DNA from: JASHPR01 sp963749145 | GTDB lineage: Bacteria; Actinomycetota; Actinomycetes; Streptosporangiales; Streptosporangiaceae | Direction of reading: 5' to 3' | Length of the DNA: 64,000 bases | NCBI GenBank assembly: GCA_963749145.1 | Contig: CAVVLN010000001.1 | Location: 1,550,001-1,614,000, forward strand | Part shown: positions 19,146 through 28,212 of the stretch, in pieces | Numbering within the stretch: position 1 is the first letter of the stretch | Layout: each line of letters opens with the position of its first letter | Made by a program: the position numbers and the translations under genes | Notes under the pieces: model-generated | Told to the model about the DNA's origin: nothing | Seen by the model: only the letters and a program-made list of their open reading frames with translations | Databases searched by the model: none

Positions 19146-19469
19146 ATGATGCTCCAGCCATTCCTGCCGGCCCTGGCGGGCGGCGCGGGCCTGCGGATAG
19201 CCCCGGACGGCCGCTGGGCCTGCCGGGTCCTGTTCGCGGCCGCGGCGGCCGGGACGGCAGTGGCGATCGCGGTGGTCGCGGCCATGGCGATGACCGGGGA
19301 CCCGGCGTCACCCGCGGCGCCGCCGGGCGCGCTGGCGCCCGCGCCGGCCCCCGCGCCCAGCCCCTCGCCGTCCCCGACGCCGAGACCGTCCGGGTCCTCC
19401 GGGTCCTCCGGGTCCTCCGGGTCCTCCGGCGGCTGCGTGAGCCTGCTCGGCGTCACGATCTGCCTGTAG
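19146..19469 (+). CDS. Pro/Ser-rich single-pass exported protein with GSS repeats
   Basis: About 107 residues from ATG 19146 (or 19149). One membrane segment (VLFAAAAAGTAVAIAVVAAM, about 28-47) is followed by a Pro/Ala/Ser-rich stalk, four GSS repeats, and a short tail GGCVSLLGVTICL with two cysteines. It looks like a membrane-anchored wall-spanning linker. The last 17 bases overlap the convergent permease gene. No family recognised. Confidence 0.5.
   Translation: MMLQPFLPALAGGAGLRIAPDGRWACRVLFAAAAAGTAVAIAVVAAMAMTGDPASPAAPPGALAPAPAPAPSPSPSPTPRPSGSSGSSGSSGSSGGCVSLLGVTICL
19391..19426. repeat. Four perfect 9-bp repeats (CGGGTCCTC)
   Basis: Four head-to-tail copies of CGGGTCCTC encode the GSS repeats in the stalk of the preceding protein. 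Unit length keeps frame, so copy number can change without breaking the gene. Confidence 0.9.
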
Positions 19470-21021
19470 CGCCCCCGGGGTCGTCGACCAGGTCGATGAC
19501 GTGGTTCACCCCCGCCGTGCCCCGGCGCAGCCGCCAGAACAGGGCGGCCACGTACCAGAGCAGCGCCAGGCCGATGCCGTAGCCGACCAGCTTGTCGGCG
19601 GCGTGGAACGGCGCGGGCACGGCCAGCACGAACATGATCAGCACGGTGTAGACGAGCACGAAGCCGATCACCGGCCAGGCCCACCGCCCCAGCGAGAACA
19701 GGCCCGGGACGCTGTCCAGGGTACGCCGCTTGTAGGCATAGCCGACCGTGATCAGGAAGTAGATGATGTACGGGATGATCGCGGTCGCCCCGACCAGAGT
19801 CGCGAACGAGCTGGGCTGGAAGTACCCGTAGATCATGACCCCGACGTCGACGACCGCGAACACCAGCAGCGCGATGATCGGCGTCTGCGTGCGCGGGTTG
19901 ATCTTCCGCAGGATGCCGGAGAACGGGAGCATGTTGTCCCGCGACATCGAGTAGGCCAGCCGCGCCTGCGCGCCCGCCCCGACCACGAGGATCGCGAACA
20001 TCGAGAAGATGACGAACGCCACGAACACCTTGACCAGCCAGGACGGCAGCCAGTAGCCCGCGATCGCCAGCAGCGGCAGCGGTGCTGCCTCCACCGTCTT
20101 GATGTTCGGGATCGCCAGGGTGAAGCCGATCAGCGCGACCATGCCGAGGACCGCCGATCCGGCCACGGCCCAGAGCACCCCGCGCGGCACGCTGCGCCGC
20201 GGGTTGACCGCGTCCTCGGACATGTCGGCGGCCAGCTCGAACCCGACCAGGGTGAACGCGCCGATCAGGCCGGCCAGCGCGAACGCGTAGATCGTCGGGT
20301 TGTGATACACCGACGTGGTGTTGCCCAGGATGCCCGCGCCGTAGGGCGAGGGCTTGGCCTTCACCCCCCACAGCACCAGCAGCAGCACGCCGAACACGAC
20401 GGTCCCGATGATCTCGGTGAACACCGCGACGTTGTTGACCCGCGCGGCGACCTGGATGCTGATGATGTTGATCACCACCGGCAGCAGCATCAGGATGATC
20501 GCCACCGTGAGCACGAGGTGCGGGCTCGGGTTGCTGACGTTGAACTCGCTGAGCAGCAGCGGCGCGGCGACGCCCAGCATGATCGCGCCGCCGCCGACCG
20601 CCATGTACAGCAGCCCGGCGAAGCCGACGAACCAGCCGTAGGTCGGGTTCACCAGCCGCGCGCTCCACTGGTAGGCGTAGCCGGCCAGCGGGATGCGGGT
20701 GCCGAGCTCGGCGACCACCAGCGCGATCATCAGGTTCCCGACCCCGACGATGGGCCAGGTCCAGATCGACGCCGGGCCCCAGTACGACAGGCCGAAGCCG
20801 TAATTGAGGAAGATCCCGGTGGTGATCGAGATGATCGAGAACGCGATCGCGAACATCGAGAAGAAGCGCAGCGAGCGCCGGAGTTCCGGCTTGTAGCCGG
20901 CCCGCTCCAGGATCGCCCGCTCCAGGACGGCCTCTTGCGCGTCGCCCGCGGTCCCGGCCACGGCCGTGCCGTGGGCGGCCGGGCCGGGGGCCGGACGGGC
21001 GGGTTCTGCGTTACTGGACAT
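19453..21021 (-). CDS. APC-family amino acid permease
   Basis: 522 residues with 12 predicted helices and the amino-acid permease opening LRRSLRFFSMFAIAFSIISI, then AELGTRIPLAGYAYQWSARL. The set fits the GABA/choline-type (ACT) subgroup that takes up amines or amino acids with protons. The start overlaps the aminotransferase stop by 11 bases; aldolase, aminotransferase and permease form one operon, so the imported compound is probably the aminotransferase substrate. Confidence 0.88.
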   Translation of the reverse strand: MSSNAEPARPAPGPAAHGTAVAGTAGDAQEAVLERAILERAGYKPELRRSLRFFSMFAIAFSIISITTGIFLNYGFGLSYWGPASIWTWPIVGVGNLMIALVVAELGTRIPLAGYAYQWSARLVNPTYGWFVGFAGLLYMAVGGGAIMLGVAAPLLLSEFNVSNPSPHLVLTVAIILMLLPVVINIISIQVAARVNNVAVFTEIIGTVVFGVLLLVLWGVKAKPSPYGAGILGNTTSVYHNPTIYAFALAGLIGAFTLVGFELAADMSEDAVNPRRSVPRGVLWAVAGSAVLGMVALIGFTLAIPNIKTVEAAPLPLLAIAGYWLPSWLVKVFVAFVIFSMFAILVVGAGAQARLAYSMSRDNMLPFSGILRKINPRTQTPIIALLVFAVVDVGVMIYGYFQPSSFATLVGATAIIPYIIYFLITVGYAYKRRTLDSVPGLFSLGRWAWPVIGFVLVYTVLIMFVLAVPAPFHAADKLVGYGIGLALLWYVAALFWRLRRGTAGVNHVIDLVDDPGGATGRS

Positions 21022-22264
21022 GCGGCCCCTCCTTTTTCACGGTGGCGAACGCCTCGTCGGTGGCGGCGAGCGCGGTCGCGACGTCCTCGCTGGTCATGGC
21101 CGCGGACACGAACCAGTTGTGCCGCGGGTGGATGAACACGCCCCGCCGGACCGTCTCGGCCGCGAACCTGCTGACCAGGGCGTGGCCGCGGTCACCGCGG
21201 AAGGTGAGATACGGCATCTGCGCCGGCCCGGTGTAGTTGACCTCGAACCCCCACGCCGCGGCCTGGCCCAGGATGCCGTCCCGGAGCGCGGCCCCGGACC
21301 GCTGCATCGCCGCGATCGCGTCCTCGGCGCGCAGCGCCCGGATGGTCGCGACCGCGGCCGCCATCGCGGCCGCGGAGAACCAGAACGAGCCGGTGACGAA
21401 CACCTCGCTGGCTCCGTCGCGGAAGGCGTCGCCGCCCAGGACGGCGGCGAGCGGGTACCCGTTGGCGATCGCCTTGCTCCAGGCGGACAGGTCCGGCGCC
21501 ACCCCGACCGGCTCCCAGCTGGAGCCGAGGTGCAGCCGGAAGCCGCACCGCACGTCGTCCAGGATCAGCGCCGCGCCTGCGGCGTCGCACAGTTCCCGCA
21601 GGCCCCGGGCGAACGCCGGGTCCGCCAGTTCCTGGTCGTAGCCGGCGTCGTGCCGGAACGGGCTGACCAGTATCCCGGCCAGGTCGTCGCCGGCCTCGGC
21701 CACGGCGGCCCGGGCGCTGGGCAGGTCGTTGTAGCTGAAGTAGCCGAGGTTGGCCCGGTCGGCCGCGGTGGTCCCGGCTGGCCGCGGCGTGCACCAGGGA
21801 GCCGAGCCGTGGTAGGCGCCGCGGGCCACCAGGATCCGGCTGCGGCCCGTCTGCGCGCGGGCGATCGTGCAGCACATCGTGGTGGCGTCGGTGCCGTTCT
21901 TGGCGAACATCGCCCAGTCCGCGTGGTCCACCGTGGCCACGAGCAGCTCGGCCAGGTCGACCATGACCGGGCCCGGGCCGTTCTGGCAGTCGCCGAGCTC
22001 GGACTGGGCCGCCACCGCGGCCTCGACCGCCGGGTGCTGGTGGCCGAGCACCACCGGTCCGTAGCTACACATCAGGTCGACGTAGGCGTTGCCGTCCACG
22101 TCCCAGACCGTGGCCCCGCGCCCGCCCCGCATGAACTGCGGGAACTCCGGCGGCAGCGTTCCGGCCGCCTGGTGCCCGTACATGCCGCCCGGGATGACCG
22201 CACGGGCCCGCTCGCGCAGCGCCCGGTCCGCCGACCGCGGGCGCCTGTCGCCGTCCCCGCTCAT
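21011..22264 (-). CDS. Class III aminotransferase, glutamate-1-semialdehyde aminomutase-like
   Basis: 417 residues. Lys264 in DLSAWSKAIANGYPLAAV is the PLP lysine and Asp236/237 in ALILDDVRCGFRL contacts the cofactor; GHQHPAVEAAV and KNGTDATTMCCTIAR are typical of the GSA-aminomutase subgroup. With no hem genes nearby and a permease downstream, a catabolic role on an amino acid or amino sugar is more likely than haem synthesis. The ATG overlaps the upstream aldolase stop (ATGA). Confidence 0.85.
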   Translation of the reverse strand: MSGDGDRRPRSADRALRERARAVIPGGMYGHQAAGTLPPEFPQFMRGGRGATVWDVDGNAYVDLMCSYGPVVLGHQHPAVEAAVAAQSELGDCQNGPGPVMVDLAELLVATVDHADWAMFAKNGTDATTMCCTIARAQTGRSRILVARGAYHGSAPWCTPRPAGTTAADRANLGYFSYNDLPSARAAVAEAGDDLAGILVSPFRHDAGYDQELADPAFARGLRELCDAAGAALILDDVRCGFRLHLGSSWEPVGVAPDLSAWSKAIANGYPLAAVLGGDAFRDGASEVFVTGSFWFSAAAMAAAVATIRALRAEDAIAAMQRSGAALRDGILGQAAAWGFEVNYTGPAQMPYLTFRGDRGHALVSRFAAETVRRGVFIHPRHNWFVSAAMTSEDVATALAATDEAFATVKKEGPHVQ

Positions 22265-22950
22265 CCGCCCTCTCCCCTCTGCCGCGCCTGGCCGTACCGG
22301 CGCCGCCGCATCTCGGCTGTGACCTCGTCAAGCTCCGCCTCGGTCAGGATCCGCGGCTGCCCGCGCGAGCAGGCCAGCCGGTGCACCCGCGCCAGCCACT
22401 CGAGCAGCAGGGCCCGGTCGTAGGCCTCGGCCAGGGTGGCGCCGTAGGTGATCGCCCCGTGGTTGCCGAGAATCGCCGCGCGGCGGCCCGCCAGGGCCGC
22501 CGCGGCCGCCCGGGCCAGGTCCCCGGACCCGAACCGGGTGTACCGGGCCACCCGCACCGGCCCGCCCAGGCCGGTGATGGCGTAGTGAATGGCGGGCAGC
22601 TCGTCGCAGACCGCGGACAGCGCGACGACCTCGGGCGAGTGGGTGTGCACGACCGCCCGGGCCTGCGTCGCCGCGTAGACGGCCAGGTGCATCGGCGTCT
22701 CCGACGAGGGCTCGGCGCTGCCGCCGACCTGAGCCCCGTCCATCGCCAGCACGCATATGTCGTCGCTGGCCAGGTCGGGGTACGGGATGCCGGACGGCGT
22801 GATCAGCACCTCATCGCCCGCGCGCGCGCTCAGGTTGCCTGCGCTGCCGACGGCCAGCCCGTCCTCGAGCAAGCGGTTGCCGTATCTGACGAGCTGCTCC
22901 CGGAGCCCGGCGTGCCCGCGCTGCCCGTCATGATCGTCGTCGCGATACAC
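22261..22950 (-). CDS. Class II aldolase/adducin-family protein (fuculose-phosphate aldolase-like)
   Basis: 229 residues from GTG at 22950 with GGAG just upstream. Zinc ligands are present in VVHTHSPEV and in the ILGNHGAITYG motif, and the catalytic Glu position is in SSETPMHLAVY. It cleaves or decarboxylates phosphorylated or keto sugars in known relatives. It is the first gene of the aldolase-aminotransferase-permease operon and is divergent from a TetR regulator across 66 bases containing a palindrome. Confidence 0.85.
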   Translation of the reverse strand: MYRDDDHDGQRGHAGLREQLVRYGNRLLEDGLAVGSAGNLSARAGDEVLITPSGIPYPDLASDDICVLAMDGAQVGGSAEPSSETPMHLAVYAATQARAVVHTHSPEVVALSAVCDELPAIHYAITGLGGPVRVARYTRFGSGDLARAAAAALAGRRAAILGNHGAITYGATLAEAYDRALLLEWLARVHRLACSRGQPRILTEAELDEVTAEMRRRRYGQARQRGEGG

Positions 22951-22966
22951 TACTCCGGATGGTAGA

Positions 22967-22976
22967 CGGACGTCCG
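22967..22976. promoter_or_regulatory. Palindrome CGGACGTCCG, candidate TetR operator
   Basis: A perfect 10-base palindrome lies in the 66-base gap between the divergent aldolase operon and TetR gene, flanked by an A7 run. Its position would let the TetR protein control both directions. Confidence 0.45.
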
Positions 22977-23016
22977 ACAAAAAAACAGCGCTAGATCCAC
23001 GGGACGTGCGGGAGGC

Positions 23017-23616
23017 ATGCCGAAGATCGTCGACTGGGACGCCAGGCGGGACGAGATCCTCAGCGCAACCTGGCGGGTCATCGCGCGCGACGGGATCGCC
23101 CGGGCCACGATCCGGGCCATCGCCCGGGAGGCGCACTGCTCGCCGGGGATCCTGGCCCACTACTTTGACGACAAGGCCGACATCCTCGGTTCCGCCCTGG
23201 TCATGTCCCATCGGAGGGTGGCCGCGCGGATGGACGCCGCCACCGCCGGCCTGGAAGGCCTCGCAGCGCTGCGGGTCGTCATGCTCGAGGCGCTGCCGCT
23301 GGACGAGCGGCGGGATCTCGAGGCGCAGATCGAGATCAGCTTCTGGGGCCGCGCGCTGGGCACCGCCGAGCTGCGGGACCTCCAGCACACCGAGTTCGAG
23401 CACCTCTGGGCCCGGCTGCGCCGGCACCTGGCCGAGGCCCGGGACCGGGCCGAGCTGGCCGGGGCCGTCGACCTGGACCTGGCCACGCACCAGCTGGTCG
23501 TGCTCATCGACGGCCTGAGCGCGGAGCGGGTGCTCTACCCCGACCGGGTGACGCCCGGGCGCCAGGTCGACATGCTCGACAAGCTGCTGGCCAGCTTCGG
23601 GGCCCGGCCCGGCTGA
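23017..23616 (+). CDS. TetR/AcrR-family regulator (BetI-like)
   Basis: 199 residues. The HTH covers about 10-55 (TIRAIAREAHCSPGILAHYF) and the C-terminal helices match the BetI/TetR_C_6 type. ATG at 23017 lies one base after GGAGG, unusually close, but the protein start (MPKIVDWDARR) fits relatives. Divergent from the aldolase-aminotransferase-permease operon, which it probably represses until its substrate is present. Confidence 0.85.
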   Translation: MPKIVDWDARRDEILSATWRVIARDGIARATIRAIAREAHCSPGILAHYFDDKADILGSALVMSHRRVAARMDAATAGLEGLAALRVVMLEALPLDERRDLEAQIEISFWGRALGTAELRDLQHTEFEHLWARLRRHLAEARDRAELAGAVDLDLATHQLVVLIDGLSAERVLYPDRVTPGRQVDMLDKLLASFGARPG

Positions 23617-23662
23617 CCGGGACCAGGTTCGGGCGCCTGGCCGCTGGGTACCGCAGCCAGAG

Positions 23663-25342
23663 ATGTCCTACGCGGGGGAAGGTCATCGATCGCCAGCCCG
23701 GGCCCGGGCCGGGCCGGCCTTCCTCGGCTGGCTCGCGGCGGCTGGCATCGGCAGCTCCATCCTGATCATGATCGTGGCGTCGGCGGCCCGCCACAGCCTG
23801 CCGGTCCCCGTGATGCCCCGCCCGGCCGGGCCGGTGCCGGTCGAGCTCCCGCTGCGCCTGCCCGACTCCGTGGTGACGCTCGCGCTATGGGCGGCGGCGG
23901 TCCTCGGCGGGGGCGGCGTGGCCGCCGGGCTGGCCGCCGTGGCGCGCGGCGCGCGGTATCCCGCCTGGCTGCTGATCGCGGTGGCCGTCGGCGCGGTCGC
24001 GGCGCTCGCGGTGCTGCCCCCCGCGGGCTCCACGGACACCGTCAGCTATGCCACCTACGGGCGGATGGCCCTGCTCGGCCACAACCCCTACGTGATGACC
24101 CCCGACCAGCTGCAGCAGGCCGGCGACCCGATCGGCCACCTGGCCCGGCTGACCTGGCGCAGGCACCCCTCGCTGTACGGCCCGCTCGCCACCGCCGAGC
24201 AGTGGGCGGCCGCCCGGCTCGGCGGCACCTCGGCGGTGGCGATCATCGCCTGGCTCAAGGCGTGGAACGCTCTGGCGTTCCTGGGCGTGACGGCCGGGCT
24301 GGACCGGCTGCTCCGCTCCGACCCCGCGCGCCGGACCCGGGCCCACCTGCTCTGGTCGGTGAACCCGCTCATGCTCTGGGCGCTGGTCGCGGGCGGTCAC
24401 CTCGACGTGCTGGCGGCCGCCGCGAGCCTGCTCGGGCTGACCCTGGTGCGGGCGGACCGCGGGCGCCGCCGGGCGGCCACGGCTCTGGCCGCCGGGATGC
24501 TCGTCGGCGTGGCGGCCGACTTCATGCTGACCTACCTGCTGCTCGGGCTCGCGCTGGCGTGGGCACTGCGCCGGTCGGCCGCCGCGCTGGCGGCCGCCGG
24601 CGCCGGGATCGGCGCCACGCTGGTGCCCGCCTACCTGCGGGCCGGCCCGGCCATCTTCCGGTCGCTGGCCAAGCGCCAGGGCAAGGTCGGCGCGGACAAC
24701 TTCTACCAGCTGCTGTCCGCCTCGTTCCGGCACCACCTGCCGCCCGGCGTGTCGCTGCTCGTGGGGCTGGGGTTCCTGGCCCTGGCCGCGCTGCTGCTGT
24801 GGCGCCTGCCGGACGCGGCACCGGGAATGCCGGCCGTCAGGCCCGCCCTCGCCATCAGCATCGCCTGGCTGTTCATCTGGTACTACCAGCTGCCCTGGTA
24901 CGACACCATGGCCGTCGGCCTGCTCGTGATCTACCCCGCCTCCCGGCTGGACTGGGCGGTTCTCGGGCAGCTGACGGCCGGCACGATCGCGCTGATGCCG
25001 GGCACGGTGCTGGCGCTGCACCCGCACTGGCTGTCCCGGCTGGCCTTCCTGCTCTCGTTCCGGCTCATGCCGGCGGCGCTGCTCGTCGCGCTGGCCTACC
25101 TGGTCTGGCTGGCCGTGTCCGGGGCCTGGAACATGGCCCCGCGCCCGCCCGCCCGTCCGCCGGTCACCGAGAAGCTCCCTGCGGGAACCGTTCCCGAGCG
25201 ATTAGTGCGCGAGCTACGCTGGCCAGGCCCGTCCTCACCGCGTCCGGCCGAGCCAGAGGGCGTGATTCGGGTACTGTATTGCCAGTCATCCGTGATGCGG
25301 ACACCTCCGGATCTGACCCGTTTGCCATCACGGCACCTCTGA
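23663..25342 (+). CDS. GT-C polyprenol-phosphate-dependent mannosyltransferase-like (MptB-type), copy 1
   Basis: 559 residues with at least ten membrane helices. The first loop carries DTVSYATYGRMALLGHNPYV (about 118-137), where GT-C enzymes hold the catalytic acidic residue, and a late helix pair has IAWLFIWYYQLPWYDTMAV. This fits actinobacterial alpha-1,6-mannosyltransferases that extend lipomannan using polyprenol-phosphate-mannose. A 60-residue soluble tail after GAWNM is not conserved. A paralogue follows 23 bases later on the same strand. Confidence 0.78.
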   Translation: MSYAGEGHRSPARARAGPAFLGWLAAAGIGSSILIMIVASAARHSLPVPVMPRPAGPVPVELPLRLPDSVVTLALWAAAVLGGGGVAAGLAAVARGARYPAWLLIAVAVGAVAALAVLPPAGSTDTVSYATYGRMALLGHNPYVMTPDQLQQAGDPIGHLARLTWRRHPSLYGPLATAEQWAAARLGGTSAVAIIAWLKAWNALAFLGVTAGLDRLLRSDPARRTRAHLLWSVNPLMLWALVAGGHLDVLAAAASLLGLTLVRADRGRRRAATALAAGMLVGVAADFMLTYLLLGLALAWALRRSAAALAAAGAGIGATLVPAYLRAGPAIFRSLAKRQGKVGADNFYQLLSASFRHHLPPGVSLLVGLGFLALAALLLWRLPDAAPGMPAVRPALAISIAWLFIWYYQLPWYDTMAVGLLVIYPASRLDWAVLGQLTAGTIALMPGTVLALHPHWLSRLAFLLSFRLMPAALLVALAYLVWLAVSGAWNMAPRPPARPPVTEKLPAGTVPERLVRELRWPGPSSPRPAEPEGVIRVLYCQSSVMRTPPDLTRLPSRHL

Positions 25343-25365
25343 CCGGAAAGCGACGAGCACGCATC

Positions 25366-26940
25366 GTGAGTTCGGCAACCGCCGCGGCCACCGGCACTGG
25401 CTCGCCTCGCCCGCAGCAGCCACCCACGGACCGCCCGGCTCCCTTGACCCGTGCTCTCACCTGGGCGTCGGCCATCGGGATCACCAGCTCGATCCTGATC
25501 ATGCTGGTGGCGTCGGCGGTCAGGAACAGCCCGGGGATACCCCCGCCGCCCTGGTCCTCTGGCCTGCCCCTGCTGTCGATCGCCGGGCGCCTGCCCGTGG
25601 CGGCGACGTACGCGGCGCTGTGGGCCGCGACGATCCTCGGCGGCGGCGGCGTCATCGCCGGCCTGGCCGCCCTGCGGCGCGGCGCGCGCTTCCCGGCCCG
25701 GCTGCTGCTCACGGCCGCGCTGATCACGGTGGCGATCTTCGCGGTCCTCCCGCCGTCCGGATCCACGGACGCCCTCAGCTACGCCACCTTCGGCCGGATG
25801 GCGGTGCTCGGCCACAGCCCCTACACGATGACCCCGGACCAGCTTCAGCGCACCGGCGACCCGGTCGGCAAGCTGGCGATCCTGCTCTGGCAGCACCGCG
25901 GGTCGGTCTACGGCCCGCTGGCGACCGCGGAGGAACGGACCGCCGCCGAGCTGGGCGGCACATCCGCGCAGCAGATCGTGTTCTGGCTGAAGCTCTGGAA
26001 CGCGATCATCTTCGCCGCCGTGGTCCTCGCCCTGGACCGGATGCTGCGGTCGGACCCGGCCCGGCGGGCGCGCGCGCACCTGCTCTGGTCGCTGAACCCG
26101 CTGGTGCTGTGGGGCATCGTGGCCGCCGGCCACCTGCAGGGGATGGCCACCGCGGCCAGCTTCTTCGGCCTGGTCCTGCTGCGCACCCGGCGGACGCCGG
26201 GCGAGCCCCAAGGCTCGGGGCCGGGGGTGCTCCCCGCGCTGGCCGCCGGGGCCCTGGTCGGGGTGGCCGCCGATCTGCTGCTCTACTACCTCGTCCTCGG
26301 CCTGGCGCTGGTGTGGGCGCTGCGGCGGTCGCTCGCCCCGCTGCTCGCGGCCGTCGCGGGACTTTGTGTCGTGGTCGGCCTGCCCTACCTGTCGCTCGGC
26401 AGCCCGAGCCTGCACGCGCTGCTCACCCGCGGGGGCAAGGCCAGCGCGGACAACTTCTATCAGCTCTTCTCCAGCACGCTGCGCAACCACCTGCCGTCCA
26501 GCCTCAGCCTGCTGGTCGTGCTCGCGTGCGCCGCCCTGGCCGTGCTGCTGCTGCGGCGGCTCCCCGACGTCGTGCCCGACTTGCCGGCCGTGCAGCCTGC
26601 GCTGGCGATCGGGGTCGCCTGGCTGTTCCTGTGGTACTACCAGCTCCCCTGGTATGACGTGCTGGTCATCGCGGTGCTCGCGCTGTACCCGGGCTCACGG
26701 CTCGACTACGTGGTGATGGTGCAGCTGACCGCGAGCCAGTTCGCGCAGATGCCCGGGGCCACCCCGTTCGAGCCGCCCCTGAGCTGGCTGCGGACGTTCT
26801 CGCACGCGACCTGGTTCGCCTGGACGCCACTGGTGCTGATCCTCAGTGTGGTGGCCGTGGTCCTGCTCGCCGCGTTCCGGGCCTGGAATGTCGGTCCGCC
26901 GCTGGCGGCCCGGGCTCCGGACGCTCCCGCACTCGGCTAG
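25366..26940 (+). CDS. GT-C polyprenol-phosphate-dependent mannosyltransferase-like, copy 2
   Basis: 524 residues from GTG at 25366. The order of features matches copy 1 nearly block for block: ITSSILIMLVASAVRNS, DALSYATFGRMAVLGHSPYT, RAHLLWSLNPLVLWG, KASADNFYQLFSS and WLFLWYYQLPWYDVL. The two are clearly a tandem duplication that has diverged. Both probably act at the outer face of the membrane on mannan or another polyprenol-fed glycan. The frame is also open upstream antisense-free into copy 1, but the GTG start fits the family. Confidence 0.78.
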   Translation: MSSATAAATGTGSPRPQQPPTDRPAPLTRALTWASAIGITSSILIMLVASAVRNSPGIPPPPWSSGLPLLSIAGRLPVAATYAALWAATILGGGGVIAGLAALRRGARFPARLLLTAALITVAIFAVLPPSGSTDALSYATFGRMAVLGHSPYTMTPDQLQRTGDPVGKLAILLWQHRGSVYGPLATAEERTAAELGGTSAQQIVFWLKLWNAIIFAAVVLALDRMLRSDPARRARAHLLWSLNPLVLWGIVAAGHLQGMATAASFFGLVLLRTRRTPGEPQGSGPGVLPALAAGALVGVAADLLLYYLVLGLALVWALRRSLAPLLAAVAGLCVVVGLPYLSLGSPSLHALLTRGGKASADNFYQLFSSTLRNHLPSSLSLLVVLACAALAVLLLRRLPDVVPDLPAVQPALAIGVAWLFLWYYQLPWYDVLVIAVLALYPGSRLDYVVMVQLTASQFAQMPGATPFEPPLSWLRTFSHATWFAWTPLVLILSVVAVVLLAAFRAWNVGPPLAARAPDAPALG

Positions 26941-26941
26941 G

Positions 26942-26963
26942 CCGCCCGGCATGTCCCGGGCGG
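26942..26963. terminator. GC hairpin after the mannosyltransferase pair
   Basis: CCGCCCGG pairs with CCGGGCGG around a 6-base loop, 1 base after the stop. It precedes the ribosome site of the next gene, so it may end the upstream transcript or attenuate the downstream one. Confidence 0.45.
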
Positions 26964-26976
26964 GAAGGAGGCGCTG

Positions 26977-28212
26977 GTGACGTCCTTCGACATTGACGCC
27001 GTGCGGGCCAGGTTCGGCTCGCTGCACGGTGACTTCGTCTTCCTCGACGCGCCGGGCGGCACCCAGACGCCCGACGAGGTCGGCGACGCCGTGGCCCGGC
27101 TCTACCGCGAGGCCAGCGGCAACGCCGGCGCCCCGTACGCCACCAGCCGCCGCATCGAGGCCGTGGTCGATGAGGCCCGCGCGGGCACGGCGCGGTTCCT
27201 CGGCTGCGACCCGGACGAGATCGTGTTCGGCGGCAGCATGACCGCGCTCAACTTCACGCTGTCGCGCACGCTCGGCCGCACCCTGCAGCCGGGGGACGAG
27301 ATCCTGGTCACCCGGCTCGACCATGACGCCAACGTGGCGCCCTGGCTGGAACTGGCCCGCGACGCCGGCCTGGTCGTCCGCCTGGTCGACGTCACCGCCG
27401 ACACCACGCTCGACCTGGCCGACCTGGAGCGCCAGCTCGGCCCGCGCACCCGGGTCGTGGCGTTCCCGTGGGCGTCGAACGCCGTCGGCACCACCGTCGA
27501 CGCCCGCGCGGTCTGCGACCTGGCCCACCAGGCGGGCGCGCTGGCCTGGATCGACGCGGTGCAGTACGCCCCGCACGAGCCGATCGACGTCCGGGCCGCG
27601 GGCGCGGACGTGCTGATGTGCTCGGCGTACAAGTTCTGCGGGCCGCACCTGGGCATCGCCTACGGCCGGCGTGACCTGCTCGAGTCGTGGCGGCCCTACA
27701 AGGCCAGGCCCGCGCCGATGCAGCCGGTCGGCCACCGCTTCGAGACCGGGACCATGCCGTATGAGCTGCTCGCCGGCCTGATCGCCGCGCTGGCCTACGC
27801 CGACAGCCTGGGCGGGATCGCGGTGATGGCCGGCTGGGAACGCGAGCTGGGCGAGCGGCTGCTGGCCGGGCTGCCGCCGGGCGCGCGCCTCTACGGCCGT
27901 CCCGGCATGGCGGGCCGCGTCCCGACGTTCCTGGTCAACTTCCCCGGCGTGTCCTCGGCGGCACTGTCGGCGCAGCTGGCCGAGCGGGGCTTCGGGGTGT
28001 GGAGCGGGGACAGCTACTACGCGCCCGGCCTGTACGAGCGGATCGCCTGGGGCGAGGCGCTGCGCATCGGCCTCGCGCACTACAACACCCTCGACGAGGT
28101 GGACCGGTTCAACCAGACGCTCGCCGCGCTGGTCGCCGGGGCCGGGCCCGGGGATGGCCGCGGGGACGGCCCCGCCCCGGCCGCCCGCACGCTGCACTCG
28201 TCGGACCGATGA
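26977..28212 (+). CDS. Cysteine desulfurase-like PLP protein (NifS-like, TIGR01976 type)
   Basis: 411 residues of the class V aminotransferase fold. Lys219 in MCSAYKFCGPHLGIAYG is the PLP lysine and Asp193 in LAWIDAVQYAPH contacts the ring. The sequence belongs to the desulfurase-like group that lacks a clear active-site cysteine loop and is not linked to SUF or ISC genes, so its reaction is uncertain. GTG start with GGAAGGAGG upstream. The stop overlaps the cupin start (ATGA), so the two are co-translated. Confidence 0.83.
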   Translation: MTSFDIDAVRARFGSLHGDFVFLDAPGGTQTPDEVGDAVARLYREASGNAGAPYATSRRIEAVVDEARAGTARFLGCDPDEIVFGGSMTALNFTLSRTLGRTLQPGDEILVTRLDHDANVAPWLELARDAGLVVRLVDVTADTTLDLADLERQLGPRTRVVAFPWASNAVGTTVDARAVCDLAHQAGALAWIDAVQYAPHEPIDVRAAGADVLMCSAYKFCGPHLGIAYGRRDLLESWRPYKARPAPMQPVGHRFETGTMPYELLAGLIAALAYADSLGGIAVMAGWERELGERLLAGLPPGARLYGRPGMAGRVPTFLVNFPGVSSAALSAQLAERGFGVWSGDSYYAPGLYERIAWGEALRIGLAHYNTLDEVDRFNQTLAALVAGAGPGDGRGDGPAPAARTLHSSDR

